The notes beneath the pieces were generated by a model. The model did no database searches, was not told the origin of the DNA, and saw nothing but the letters and a program-made list of their open reading frames with translations. This document shows, in pieces, positions 1-8,542 of a DNA stretch of 64,000 bases. Made by a program: the position numbers and the translations under genes. Origin of the DNA: Thiothrix sp. UBA5583 (GTDB taxonomy: Bacteria; Pseudomonadota; Gammaproteobacteria; Thiotrichales; Thiotrichaceae); NCBI GenBank assembly GCA_002425225.1, contig DILV01000039.1, forward strand, positions 1-64,000, written 5' to 3'. Position 1 is the stretch's first letter. Every line of letters begins with the position of its first letter.

Positions 1-46
1 CCACGGGAAATCCCAAAGAGCCGTCATGATTGCTGCTGATTTTGCA

Positions 47-1201
47 TTAATAGACTTCTGCCCAATGTTTCCATTTTTCCCATTGCGACGGGCGCAATCC
101 GTAGCGGGCAAGCACGCCTTCGTGTATTTGACGCAATTCTTCGATTAATAGAGATTGCAATTCTATACGTTCATGATCGTCTGGCAAATTCGCAATAAAA
201 GTATGGATCATATCCAGAGGGTGCTGCTCAGGATTTAACACGATGTCACGCACGACTTTTTTAATCTCATCTCTATAGCGTAATCGTAACGGATCAGGCT
301 CAGTCAGGTTACTCTTTAATGCGATGTATTCTTGTGTGGAACGCTCATATGCCTGCATGAAAATATCGCGCAATAATTCAATGCGAGTTAATTCATAAAC
401 ACCGAGAATTGCTTGACTATAAGCCGTTTCAGGGACACCTAAAAAAGTCAGTGGGCATAAGTTATTTAAGAGTAGCGGAATATTTGCCGCCATGCGGGAA
501 GTGCGTTTATTTACATCTGCAAATGGCTGCAAATAGGGCAAATGCACCATGATAAAAAATGATTGCTCAAAAGGATCTTTTATTTTATTTGTCTTTTCTA
601 ATATTTCGTCGAATAGGGTACTGATTTGCTGCGGAACATCCAAGGGTCTGTAAACGCCATGGCTAATCTCAACAATGTGTTGGCGCAACCGCCCTTCATC
701 AGTACGGTTAGAAAGCAGATTTTCTGATAAAGCACTATGTAGATTCATCAGGGTATAGCGATTGAATCCTGCGGAATCAATATTATCCATTAGTAATTCA
801 ATGGCGGCCTTATGATTCAGAATCATTTGGGTTTCTATCAAGGCTTTACCGCTTGCAATCGTGCCATTTTCGATCAGAGCACGAGTATCAAGACGTGAAT
901 AAGTATTACCTTCTAACTGACTGGATGCCCATGACAAATCAATTAACAAACGATTAAGAATCGCACGACCATAAGTGCCAGCAGGACGCATACCTTGCCC
1001 AGTATTGCCCATTTTATGCAGTTGTCTGCGAAGCGTTTCCGATAAATAAGCCGATTGGTTAGGGACGTAACTTTCCAGAAAATCACGTTGATAACCAACT
1101 GGTCGACGGGCAGACAGAGGTTTATTTATATACTCAAGAATGTCACGGCTATCGGCAGACAGCGGGATATGCCTCGGAAAATCAATAGCGCAATCGTTCA
1201 T
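47..1201 (-). CDS. Fic-family protein with substituted catalytic histidine
   Basis: Fic enzymes usually transfer AMP or another nucleotide to a target hydroxyl, using HPFx(D/E)GN(G/K)RxxR. At about residues 225-234 this protein reads QPFADVNKRTSR, so the catalytic His is Gln and the Gly is Val; the Asn and Arg residues are kept. Near residues 93-98 it has SSQLEG, which fits the (S/T)xxxE(G/N) inhibitory helix of Fic proteins. I chose the ATG at 1201; an upstream TTG at 1240 would add 13 residues but has no ribosome site. I recall relatives with the same Gln, so this may be a subfamily and not a dead copy. By eye the gene is more AT-rich than what follows, which may mean transfer. Fold confidence is high; activity is unknown. 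Confidence 0.85.
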   Translation of the reverse strand: MNDCAIDFPRHIPLSADSRDILEYINKPLSARRPVGYQRDFLESYVPNQSAYLSETLRRQLHKMGNTGQGMRPAGTYGRAILNRLLIDLSWASSQLEGNTYSRLDTRALIENGTIASGKALIETQMILNHKAAIELLMDNIDSAGFNRYTLMNLHSALSENLLSNRTDEGRLRQHIVEISHGVYRPLDVPQQISTLFDEILEKTNKIKDPFEQSFFIMVHLPYLQPFADVNKRTSRMAANIPLLLNNLCPLTFLGVPETAYSQAILGVYELTRIELLRDIFMQAYERSTQEYIALKSNLTEPDPLRLRYRDEIKKVVRDIVLNPEQHPLDMIHTFIANLPDDHERIELQSLLIEELRQIHEGVLARYGLRPSQWEKWKHWAEVY

Positions 1202-1284
1202 AGTGACTCGTCTATATCGTGCTGCAAAACGGTGGCACAATCACTTGCACCACCGTCCAGTTCAATCCGTTATGCGCGGATGGC

Positions 1285-1500
1285 TTACTTGTTGACCATC
1301 GCTTCGCATTCAGCGATCAGCTCGTCCAGCACCTTGACTGCTGTCTTGGCTTCGGCCTTGATTTCTTTCAGGAAATCCAGCTCGCTTTTGCTGACATCGC
1401 CATCTTTCAGCACCAGTTCACGCAGCAGGTCGACTTCCTTGATGCTGATGTGACCGTCGCCGAGTACGAAGCCTTTAGCCACTTTACGCCATTCTGCCAT
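1285..1500 (-). CDS. small conserved-looking acidic helical protein, function unknown
   Basis: This is a 71-residue, charged, probably all-helical cytoplasmic protein with no signal peptide. It contains VLGDGHIS and LKDGDVSKSEL, two D-G-x-(I/V)-S elements spaced like the helix-loop-helix pairs of TerB-like (tellurite resistance B) or EF-hand-like folds; that comparison is inference. A very good ribosome site (AGGAGA, eight bases before the ATG) argues that it is real. It lies 115 bases downstream of hoxB on the same strand, where the large hydrogenase subunit gene hoxC would often be found, so co-transcription with the hydrogenase regulators is possible. Confidence 0.7.
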   Translation of the reverse strand: MAEWRKVAKGFVLGDGHISIKEVDLLRELVLKDGDVSKSELDFLKEIKAEAKTAVKVLDELIAECEAMVNK

Positions 1501-1615
1501 GTTCTCTTCTCCTTTTTTCCTTTAATTTCATTGAGTTTAGTAAGCGAACAAGGTGATTGCACACCTATTTCCGCGCAAAGATTATGCGCTAACGTGCCGT
1601 TGCTTACAAATAAGC

Positions 1616-2599
1616 CTATTTCTTTTTCCCCGGCTGCACCACAATATGATCCGCCTGCGCATTCTCCCGCACCCGTTTCGGTGTTGCTGCTTTCGACAAG
1701 GATGCCAGCGCCACAAACCACGCTTTCGGCATGTCGGTCGGCAAGCCAATCGGGATTCCGGCAATATTCGGCGTATGCAGGAACGGATGCCCCGGCTCCT
1801 CAAATTCCGGCGCGGTGCAATTGATGCAGGCGTAACCAGCGCGGGTGCAGGAGCCTTGCCCGTTCCACAGCCGCAGATTGCAATCGGCGTGTGCCTGCGT
1901 GCCAAGGCAGCCCATGTGTTCCATCATGCAGCCGAGGTCGGAAGGCTTTTCCGCGCTGGCCTTGTATTCGTAATACTCGTTGCGCGAACAGCCGTGATGT
2001 GCCAGATGGTCGCTGTAAAAGCGTGGGCGGGCGAAGCTGTCGAGTTCGTCAGGCTGCATTCCCTGCAACGCCAGCAGCAGCAAGGTTTCGGTAATCCAGC
2101 CCGGATGGGTGGGGCAACCGGCGACATTGATCACTGGCAAACCGGAACGGGCGCGGTAATCCTTGCCCAGTGCGCCACCCGGCAAATGCCCGTCGTATTG
2201 CAAGCCGCAAGCATCGGTGGGGTTGCAGCCACCCGCCGTGATGCCGCCAAACGCCGCACAGGAACCAATCGCCAGCGTGTATTGCGCCTTTTCCGCCAGC
2301 CGTTGTACCCAGTGCAGCATGGCAGTATTGGTGCCTGCCAGTTGGTGGAATGCACCCGTACCGTTGGGGCCGCGCAGGATGGAGCCTTCCACACACAGCA
2401 CATCCAGCGGCTGCGAGCCAGCCGCAAGCTGTTCCAGCAGGGTAATCACTGCTGCACCACTGGCTTCGCTCAGTGAGGGATGCCACAGCAGTTCAATCCC
2501 GGCATTGCTGAGCGTATCCAGCAAGCCGGGATTTTCCGCGCACAGCAAGGACATGGTGCAACCACCACAACCGCCGGATTGCAGCCACAATACCTTCAT
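1616..2599 (-). CDS. hoxB: H2-sensing [NiFe] hydrogenase small subunit
   Basis: This is the small (Fe-S) subunit of a [NiFe] hydrogenase of the regulatory HoxB/HupU type. In that family the HoxBC pair senses H2 in the cytoplasm and controls the HoxJ kinase. The proximal cluster ligands are C11, C14, C114 and C162. The later His and Cys ligands (H202, C204, C224, C231 and C240, C251, C258, C261) fit three Fe-S clusters. It has no Tat signal, which separates it from uptake hydrogenase small subunits, and 327 residues is normal length. The start codon overlaps the end of hoxJ. The partner large subunit hoxC is not next to it on either side, so the sensor is incomplete in this window. Confidence 0.9.
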   Translation of the reverse strand: MKVLWLQSGGCGGCTMSLLCAENPGLLDTLSNAGIELLWHPSLSEASGAAVITLLEQLAAGSQPLDVLCVEGSILRGPNGTGAFHQLAGTNTAMLHWVQRLAEKAQYTLAIGSCAAFGGITAGGCNPTDACGLQYDGHLPGGALGKDYRARSGLPVINVAGCPTHPGWITETLLLLALQGMQPDELDSFARPRFYSDHLAHHGCSRNEYYEYKASAEKPSDLGCMMEHMGCLGTQAHADCNLRLWNGQGSCTRAGYACINCTAPEFEEPGHPFLHTPNIAGIPIGLPTDMPKAWFVALASLSKAATPKRVRENAQADHIVVQPGKKK

Positions 2600-3990
2600 C
2601 GGTGATCCTCTCTTGCTCCCCTCGCCCCTTGAGGGACGACGCCAGAGGCGGCTGGGTGCGGGGCTGGGGGTGAGGGGTTCAGCGGCAACCTGACCGTAAA
2701 CTCCGCTCCGCCATTCGGATGATTCCGCACCAGCAACTTGCCACCATGCTCGGCAATAATCCCGTAGCTGATCGACAAGCCCAGCCCCGTGCCTTGCCCA
2801 ATCGGTTTGGTGGTGAAAAACGGGTCGAATACCCGCACCAGATTTTCTGACGCAATCCCCGTGCCTTCATCGTGGATACTCAGCACCGCCTCGTTGCCTT
2901 CCAGCCTGCCGATAATGTAAAGCCGTGGCTTGGCGCACGCCCGCATCGCATCCAGCGCATTTTGTACCAGATTAATGATGACTTGCTGGATTTGCCCCGG
3001 AATGCCTTCCAGCCACAATTCATCCGGCAGGTCGTAGACAATGATGACTTCCATGCGGCTGCCTTTCACCACCCAGCGCACCGAGGTTTCCAGTACGTGC
3101 AACAGGTCGAAACGCACCGTCTTGTCAGTTTGGCTGGAGGAAAAGCTGCGCAAATCGCGCACAATGTCGCTGACCCGTTCCGCGCCTTCCACCGTGCCGC
3201 TGACCAGCGAATCCATGTCCTTGAGGATGTGGTCGATGCGTAATTGCTGGCGCAGGGCATGCAGTTCGGCGGCAGGTTTGCCGCTGTGCAGGTTGTCCAG
3301 ATACTCACGGATGCGGCTGGCGTAACGCTGCATCGCGTGCATGTTGGCGTAGACGAAACTGATCGGGTTGTTGAGTTCGTGCGCAACGCCCGCCACCAGC
3401 CGCCCTAGTGCCGCCATTTTTTCCGAGCTGACCAGTTGCTGCTGGGCGTGCTGCAATTCTTCGTGTGCCTGATGCAATGCACCGAACGCCTTGCGCAATT
3501 CCCCCACCGGGCGACCGATCAGCACCATGCCTTCGATGCGCCCACGGGCATCGGTGCGTGAAGTGCAGTTCATCGCCAGTGGCACGGGTTCGTGTACGCC
3601 TTGCAGGGTGATTTCGCAGTCGTGGATGGCAGTAGCGCGGATTTTTTGCTGGAAACTGTTCACCAGCGGCAGGCATTCCTGGGTAAACAGGGACTGGAAC
3701 GGCTGGTTGAGCAGTTCGGCGGAAGTCTTGCCGACAATGCGTTCCAGTGCGGTATTCACCCGCTGGATACGCCCCTGAAAATCGCACACGATCAGCACGT
3801 CGGTCATGGCGGCTTCGATGCTGGTGATGAATTGCTGGGCTTCTTCGAGGGCGGCGTTCTTGCTCTCCAGTTCCACCTGATAATGCAACAGGTCGGCGTA
3901 AGTCTCGTCCATTTTGTGGATGACTTCGATCCATGCCTGCTCCTGCGTGGCAGTCAAGCTGAAATCAGTCGTCGGTTCCTGCGATCCCAT
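2596..3990 (-). CDS. hoxJ: hydrogenase-regulating PAS histidine kinase
   Basis: This is a cytoplasmic sensor kinase of the HoxJ/HupT type, expected to phosphorylate or dephosphorylate the HoxA regulator according to the H2 sensor. The N-terminal helix is followed by a PAS domain at about residues 55-160. The HisKA box has phospho-acceptor H204 (GVAHELNNP), and the ATPase domain has an N box near 340-349, G1 DEGTGIA near 374-380 and G2 GQGTGLGL near 398-405. No membrane segment is visible. Residues from about 438 to the end (NPSPPAPHPAASG and beyond) are encoded by a dispersed GC-rich repeat and replace the natural C-terminus. It overlaps hoxA by 26 bases and hoxB by 4. Confidence 0.88.
   Translation of the reverse strand: MGSQEPTTDFSLTATQEQAWIEVIHKMDETYADLLHYQVELESKNAALEEAQQFITSIEAAMTDVLIVCDFQGRIQRVNTALERIVGKTSAELLNQPFQSLFTQECLPLVNSFQQKIRATAIHDCEITLQGVHEPVPLAMNCTSRTDARGRIEGMVLIGRPVGELRKAFGALHQAHEELQHAQQQLVSSEKMAALGRLVAGVAHELNNPISFVYANMHAMQRYASRIREYLDNLHSGKPAAELHALRQQLRIDHILKDMDSLVSGTVEGAERVSDIVRDLRSFSSSQTDKTVRFDLLHVLETSVRWVVKGSRMEVIIVYDLPDELWLEGIPGQIQQVIINLVQNALDAMRACAKPRLYIIGRLEGNEAVLSIHDEGTGIASENLVRVFDPFFTTKPIGQGTGLGLSISYGIIAEHGGKLLVRNHPNGGAEFTVRLPLNPSPPAPHPAASGVVPQGARGAREDHR
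2611..2679. repeat. dispersed GC-rich repeat, copy 1 (type A), in the 3' end of hoxJ
   Basis: This is a run of C-rich then G-rich blocks containing CCCCTTGAGGGACGAC and GGGGTGAGGGGT-like ends. It matches the right half of the element at 25732-25863. It supplies the last 25 or so codons of hoxJ. Confidence 0.75.
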
Positions 3991-5425
3991 ACCGCTCCAG
4001 TTTGTTGCGCAAGCCTACCCGCGACAGCCCCAGTTCCTCCGCTGCACGGCTTTTGTTGCCGTGATGCCGGTCGAGGGCTGCGCGGACGATGTGGATTTCC
4101 AGTGCCTCCACCCGTTCTTTGAGCGTGCCGGGGATGTTGAATAGCGGGTGCACACTGCTGCTGGTTTCTGTCAGTGCCGTCGTGTTGCCGAACTGGATAT
4201 GCGGGCTGAGGGCTGCCATATCCAGCGTCGTATCCGTAGCCATCACCAGCATCCGCTGCACTTCGTTGTGTAATTCGCGCACATTGCCGGGCCAGCCGTA
4301 ACCTTGCAGTGCGTGCAGGGCTTGCGGGGTGAAGCCGCGTGCCGGTTTGCCCATCTGCTGGCTGCTACGCTGCAACAGAAAGTTGGCGAGCGGGGCAATA
4401 TCCATGCGCCGTTCCCGCAGCGGTGGCAGGTGGATGGTCACGCCTGCCAGCCGGTAATACAAATCTTCACGGAACCGCCCCATCCGTACTTCTTCCAGCA
4501 AATCGCGGTTGGTGGCAGCAATTACCCGCACATTGGCGTAACGCCGCTGGCTGCTGCCGACCGGGCGGAAACTGCCGTCCTGCAATACCCGCAACAGCTT
4601 GATCTGGAAAGCCGGGCTGGTTTCACCAATTTCATCCAGAAAAATCGTGCCCAGATGTGCCTGCTCGAACAGGCCGATATGGTCAGCCACCGCGCCAGTA
4701 AATGCGCCGCGCTTGTGACCGAACAACTCGCTTTCCAACAAGGCATCCGGCAATGCGCCGCAGTTTTCCACCACGAACGGCTTGTCAGCCCGCTGGCTAT
4801 TGTAATGCAGGGCGCGGGCAAACAGTTCCTTGCCGGTTCCTGATTCGCCGCTGATCAGCACCGATACGTCATAGGGGGCGACTTTTTCCACCAGTTGCAG
4901 GGCGCTGTTCAAGCCGCTGTCGGCAGCGCGGACGATATTGTCGAGGTGGAAACTGTGTTGCAAGCGGCGACGGTGTTGCTGGGTACGTTCCAGCAGGTGC
5001 TGTTCGCTGAGTTTGAGTTCCAGCGACAGGGCGGCATTTTCGCGCTGTAACTGGTAGAGGCGGGCGGCATTACGCACCGTCAACAGCAGGTTGTCGGGAT
5101 GCCAGGGTTTGGAAATGTACTGGTAAATGCCCGCTGCGTTCACCCCTTCGATAATGTCTTCCGGGTCGGTATAGCCGGAAATGATCATGCGCACGATGTC
5201 GGGGTATTGCGCCCGCACACGGGTGAGGAATTCCACCCCAGTCATTTCCGGCATCCGCTGGTCGGCGAGGATCACCTGAATATGTTGCTCTTCCAGCAAT
5301 TCCAGTGCCTGCTGGGCGCGGAAAGCGGTGTGTACCTCGAATTCTTCGCCCAAAATCCGCGCCATGCTTTCGACGGAACGGATTTCGTCGTCCAGCAGCA
5401 ACACGGCAGGGCGCGGGGTTTCCAT
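3965..5425 (-). CDS. hoxA: NtrC-type sigma-54 activator of hydrogenase genes
   Basis: This is a response regulator and sigma-54 enhancer-binding protein of the HoxA/HupR family. The receiver domain spans residues 7-120 with phospho-acceptor D55. The AAA+ domain follows, with Walker A GESGTGKE (193-200), the sigma-54 contact loop GAFTGA (240-245) and Walker B IFLDEIGE (261-268). The C-terminal Fis-type helix-turn-helix is NKSRAAEELGLSRVGLRNKL. It sits between hypB and hoxJ, and the operon it belongs to starts with a clear sigma-54 promoter (7880-7895), which suggests autoregulation. In several known HoxA/HupR systems the unphosphorylated form activates; which form is active here cannot be read from sequence. 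Confidence 0.9.
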   Translation of the reverse strand: METPRPAVLLLDDEIRSVESMARILGEEFEVHTAFRAQQALELLEEQHIQVILADQRMPEMTGVEFLTRVRAQYPDIVRMIISGYTDPEDIIEGVNAAGIYQYISKPWHPDNLLLTVRNAARLYQLQRENAALSLELKLSEQHLLERTQQHRRRLQHSFHLDNIVRAADSGLNSALQLVEKVAPYDVSVLISGESGTGKELFARALHYNSQRADKPFVVENCGALPDALLESELFGHKRGAFTGAVADHIGLFEQAHLGTIFLDEIGETSPAFQIKLLRVLQDGSFRPVGSSQRRYANVRVIAATNRDLLEEVRMGRFREDLYYRLAGVTIHLPPLRERRMDIAPLANFLLQRSSQQMGKPARGFTPQALHALQGYGWPGNVRELHNEVQRMLVMATDTTLDMAALSPHIQFGNTTALTETSSSVHPLFNIPGTLKERVEALEIHIVRAALDRHHGNKSRAAEELGLSRVGLRNKLERYGIAGTDD

Positions 5426-5428
5426 CGG

Positions 5429-6367
5429 CTAGCCGGAAAGGGTGTTGCGCAGGGCTTGCATTTTGGCTATCAACGCCTGCATCTGTTGCTCGACGATGCC
5501 TGTGCGCTGCTGTTGCAGCCAGTCGAGCCAGCCATCCATACCTTCACCACTGGTGGCGGAAACGTGCAGAATTTGAATGTTGGGGTTGACCCGACGGGCG
5601 TATTCCTCGCATTTCGCCACATCGAACTTGAGATACGGTAACAGGTCGATCTTGTTGAGGATCATCACGTCAGCAGCGTGGAACATGTCGGGGTATTTGA
5701 TCGGCTTGTCTTCACCCTCGGTGACGGAAAGGATGGCGACCTTGTGCGCTTCACCCAGATCGAAGGCGGCAGGGCAGACCAGATTGCCGACGTTTTCGAT
5801 GAACAGGATACCGCCGTCATCAACAGGCAGGGATTCAAGCGCGTGCCCGACCATGTGCGCATCCAGATGGCAGCCCTTGCCGGTGTTGATTTGCAGCGCA
5901 GGAACACCGGTTGCACGGATGCGGTCGGCGTCGTTGCTGGTTTGCTGGTCACCTTCCACCACTGCTAGGGGCAGTTTGCCTTTGAGGCGAGCCAAGGTTT
6001 CGGTCAGCAGGGTGGTTTTGCCAGAGCCGGGGCTGGAAACGAGGTTGAGCGCAAGGATGGCGTGCTGGGCGAAATGCTGGCGGTTGCGGTCGGCGTACTG
6101 GTTGTTTTTGCCGAGGATGTCCTGCTCGATTTGCACCATGCGTGACTGGCTCATGCCGGGGGCGTGGGCGCGGGCAGCACCTTGCCCGTAATCGTGGGTA
6201 TGCCCGTCGTGGTGGTGATGGTGATCATGCGCATGAGCATGGTCATGCGGGTGGTCGTGATCATGAGAGTGGTGGTGTTTCCCCCGAATCGCTGCATGGG
6301 TGTGGGGTTTTACCTGACCTTCGATTTTGAGTTCGCCTTCAGCGCAGCCGCATACTGTACACATCAC
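5429..6367 (-). CDS. hypB: hydrogenase nickel incorporation GTPase HypB
   Basis: HypB is a GTPase that delivers nickel to the [NiFe] active site during hydrogenase maturation, together with HypA. The N-terminal CxxCGC metal motif (CTVCGC, residues 3-8) is followed by a long His/Asp-rich tract at about residues 21-58 that can store nickel. The SIMIBI-class GTPase domain follows, with P-loop SSPGSGKTT near 113-121 and guanine-specificity motif NKID. The length of 312 is normal for a His-rich HypB. Two ATG codons in tandem (6367 and 6364) overlap the hypA stop, so the two genes are coupled. Confidence 0.95.
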   Translation of the reverse strand: MMCTVCGCAEGELKIEGQVKPHTHAAIRGKHHHSHDHDHPHDHAHAHDHHHHHDGHTHDYGQGAARAHAPGMSQSRMVQIEQDILGKNNQYADRNRQHFAQHAILALNLVSSPGSGKTTLLTETLARLKGKLPLAVVEGDQQTSNDADRIRATGVPALQINTGKGCHLDAHMVGHALESLPVDDGGILFIENVGNLVCPAAFDLGEAHKVAILSVTEGEDKPIKYPDMFHAADVMILNKIDLLPYLKFDVAKCEEYARRVNPNIQILHVSATSGEGMDGWLDWLQQQRTGIVEQQMQALIAKMQALRNTLSG

Positions 6368-6705
6368 TCTACCTCCAGTTCCTTAATACGCATTTCTTCA
6401 CCGCGCGTGACCTGTAACTGATAGCTGCCGCAGTGGGGGCAAGCATCGTAGCGCTGTTTTACCGTGACGGTTTGCGTGCAATTCAGACACCACGCTTCGG
6501 CGGGGACTTCGATAATTTCCAGCTTAGCACCATCCGCCAGCGTGTGGCGAATCACCACATCAAAGCAAAAGCGCATGGCTTCCACCTCCACCCCAGACAT
6601 GGCGCCGATTTCCAGCCAGACCGTTTTTACCTTGCTGAAATGCTGGCGTTTGGCTTCGTCTTCCAGCACTTGCAACACGCCTTCACACAGGGACATTTCA
6701 TGCAC
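6364..6705 (-). CDS. hypA: hydrogenase maturation nickel chaperone HypA
   Basis: HypA binds nickel through its N-terminal MHE motif and a structural zinc through two CxxC pairs, and passes nickel to the hydrogenase large subunit with HypB. Here the protein starts [10 protein letters not shown] and carries CLNC and CPHC in the zinc loop near residues 73-95. Its 113 residues are the family length. It starts 8 bases inside the end of hupK and its stop overlaps the hypB start, consistent with one transcript. Confidence 0.95.
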   Translation of the reverse strand: MHEMSLCEGVLQVLEDEAKRQHFSKVKTVWLEIGAMSGVEVEAMRFCFDVVIRHTLADGAKLEIIEVPAEAWCLNCTQTVTVKQRYDACPHCGSYQLQVTRGEEMRIKELEVE

Positions 6706-7834
6706 GGGTCATCTCCAGTTGGTAAGCCACGCACGGGTCGAGGGCGGTGATCAGGGCTTGAGCCTTGGCGCGTAACTCGGTTTCGTTGCCAGCAGTCAGG
6801 CCGTGCAACATGTGGTACAGCGAACCTTGTGGGTGGAAATTCCATTCAGTAGGAGCAACGATCTGGTATTGCTGGATCAGGCCAGATTGCTGGGTGGCAC
6901 GGTGGACGAGAAGACCTCGTGCGGTCTGGATGAGAGAAATCCCTTCGGGAAGTCCACTCTTCCCCTCCCCTGATAAGGGGAGGTTGGGAGGGGTTTCTTT
7001 CCCCAGTTCCCACCAGCATTCCAACATATCCAGCACCCGCGCCATCAGGCGTGTCAGCAAACCGCTGCCGTAATACTCGCGCCAGATCTGCAAGGCCGGG
7101 TTGTCCCACTGCCGGGTAAGAGCGGAAGTTTCGCAGGCTTGTCCGTTTACCTCCGGCTCGGCACAGAAATGGGCAGCGTCGGGAGATGCCAGTGTTGCCA
7201 GCCACCAGCCGGTGTCCAAATCGGGCAAGGGATGTAATTCGGTATTGCCCAGATCCTGCCAGCCATTGGCACAGATTCTGGTCATCAGGTTGCCAATCTT
7301 GCCGCGAATGGAAAGTTTCTTGACATCATGACGGATGCAGTAATCCAGCCATCGCTGGGTCGGCAAACCCAGCAGACGGGTTTCAAACCAGTGCTGGATG
7401 TCATCCATCACTGCCTGATTGGGGCTTTGCAACAGTTCCCGCCTGAATTTGAACAGGGTTTGCAGTTCACTGGCAGCCGGTGGTTCGCAAGCCAGCGTAC
7501 CATGCCATTCCCGTGACAGCCCCAGCAGATGCTCAAACAAGGTCTCAATCCTGACCTGCCGGTCATACTGTTGCTCGGCGGCAGCATCAGGTACTTGCCC
7601 CAAAGCCTGTACACAAGCGCGGGTAGACGCAACCGTTTGTGCCGTACCACATAAACTAAACAACATGCCAACCAGCTTGGGCACGCCAGTGACCGGCTTG
7701 TCGGCAAAAAAGGGCGCAGCAAGACGCAGGCGGCTGGAATGAATGTCAACCGTATGCACGTGGCACAAACCGCCCTCACTGCGATAATGCAGCGCTACAT
7801 GTAACTGGCCTGTCAAACTTTCCACTGGTGGCAT
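6698..7834 (-). CDS. hupK: HupK/HoxV-like hydrogenase accessory protein
   Basis: This protein resembles a degenerate [NiFe] hydrogenase large subunit, as the HupK/HoxV accessory family does. Members are thought to act as a scaffold while the Fe(CN)2CO group is assembled. The N-terminal ligand pair is reduced to one Cys (LCGTAQT) and the C-terminal DPCxxC motif to DPCVAYQ, so it cannot hold a normal NiFe centre. The frame is interrupted in phase by about 20 residues (KETPPNLPLSGEGKSGLPEG) encoded by a dispersed repeat. It is first in the operon and lies 36 bases after the predicted start site of the sigma-54 promoter. Confidence 0.8.
   Translation of the reverse strand: MPPVESLTGQLHVALHYRSEGGLCHVHTVDIHSSRLRLAAPFFADKPVTGVPKLVGMLFSLCGTAQTVASTRACVQALGQVPDAAAEQQYDRQVRIETLFEHLLGLSREWHGTLACEPPAASELQTLFKFRRELLQSPNQAVMDDIQHWFETRLLGLPTQRWLDYCIRHDVKKLSIRGKIGNLMTRICANGWQDLGNTELHPLPDLDTGWWLATLASPDAAHFCAEPEVNGQACETSALTRQWDNPALQIWREYYGSGLLTRLMARVLDMLECWWELGKETPPNLPLSGEGKSGLPEGISLIQTARGLLVHRATQQSGLIQQYQIVAPTEWNFHPQGSLYHMLHGLTAGNETELRAKAQALITALDPCVAYQLEMTRA
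6961..6997. repeat. dispersed GC-rich repeat, copy 2 (type B), inside hupK
   Basis: This is a short palindromic element, CCCCTCCCCTGATAAGGGG followed by AGGTTGGGAGGGGT. Copy 4 at 27262-27294 has the same architecture. It is inserted in frame in hupK and encodes PPNLPLSGEG. Confidence 0.8.
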
Positions 7835-7879
7835 GGGAATGGATACTTGGTTGTCACTTTAATTCACAATCTCTATTAG

Positions 7880-7895
7880 AGCAAATACCGTGCCA
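7880..7895 (-). promoter_or_regulatory. sigma-54 (-24/-12) promoter of the hup/hyp/hox operon
   Basis: Read on the minus strand this is TGGCACGGTATTTGCT, a complete match to TGGCAC-N5-TTGC(A/T) with the strict GG-N10-GC spacing. Transcription should start near 7870, about 36 bases before the hupK ATG. A five-base dyad, CTCTA-A-TAGAG, overlaps the expected start site. The operon encodes HoxA, a sigma-54 activator, so an upstream HoxA site is expected within the preceding HAD gene. Confidence 0.85.
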
Positions 7896-7909
7896 TCCGC
7901 ATAGCACTA

Positions 7910-8512
7910 TCAGAGAAAATGCAATATTTCAGCCAAGGAATGGATGGTGTAGTCAGGTGTATACCGGTGTACATCCGGCTCGCGGGCATAATGGATGGTA
8001 GTCATGCCGAACTGTTTGGCAACCGCCAGATTTTCACGCCGGTCATCAATGAAAGCGATAGCAAAACCCTCCACCCCACTGGCATTGATCAGCACCTCGA
8101 AAATGGCGGGTTCCGGCTTCTGGCATTGCACTGCCCCACTGATGATGCGCGGCTCAAACGTCTCGCTGAAACGGAAACGGCTTTCTAGCATATCGCCCCA
8201 TTCCGCCCCCAGATTGGAGAGGATGCCAAGACGGTAGTGCCCCCGCAAAGCCTGTATGACTTGCGGCAGTTCATCATCCAACTCGAATACATCAAGGAAG
8301 CGGTTGCGGATGGCGGAATCGACTGTCAGGTTGATCCCCAGCCAGAAAGCCGCTTCGGAAATCTGCCCGCCAGTATAGGCATCGTAGAAGGGTTTGACTT
8401 CAGCCTTGGTTGTTCCGGCTGGCAACAGCGGCAACAGACCGTGGGTGACAAGATGCCCGTCAGTAATGACGACACCGAACAGGTCAAAGGCAATCAGTTG
8501 CAGTTTGGACAT
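7910..8512 (-). CDS. HAD-superfamily hydrolase-like protein
   Basis: This is a 200-residue HAD-like protein (IA-type, with an alpha-helical cap). Motif I is FDLFGVV with Asp9 as the likely nucleophile, motif II is LSNLG, the motif III lysine lies in QKPEP, and motif IV is FIDDRREN. The second Asp of the usual DxD phosphatase signature is replaced by Phe, as in dehalogenase-like and some other non-phosphatase HADs, so the substrate cannot be named. It is separated from hupK by the sigma-54 promoter and probably has its own transcript with the gene at 8543-9595. Confidence 0.8.
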   Translation of the reverse strand: MSKLQLIAFDLFGVVITDGHLVTHGLLPLLPAGTTKAEVKPFYDAYTGGQISEAAFWLGINLTVDSAIRNRFLDVFELDDELPQVIQALRGHYRLGILSNLGAEWGDMLESRFRFSETFEPRIISGAVQCQKPEPAIFEVLINASGVEGFAIAFIDDRRENLAVAKQFGMTTIHYAREPDVHRYTPDYTIHSLAEILHFL

Positions 8513-8542
8513 GGGCTGTGTTTAAACCTTTATTGCAATCTA

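Noticed and set aside
1231..1247. TGGCAC-N6-TTGCA on the plus strand resembling a sigma-54 promoter
   Set aside because: The spacer is one base too long for the strict GG-N10-GC rule and no plus-strand gene follows.
1553..2476. Long plus-strand open frame opposite hoxB
   Set aside because: It is antisense to a clear hydrogenase subunit and shows no family pattern; GC-rich codon bias explains it.
6698..7834. Annotation of hupK as the missing hydrogenase large subunit HoxC
   Set aside because: Only one Cys of each ligand pair remains, and the length and C-terminus fit the HupK/HoxV accessory group.
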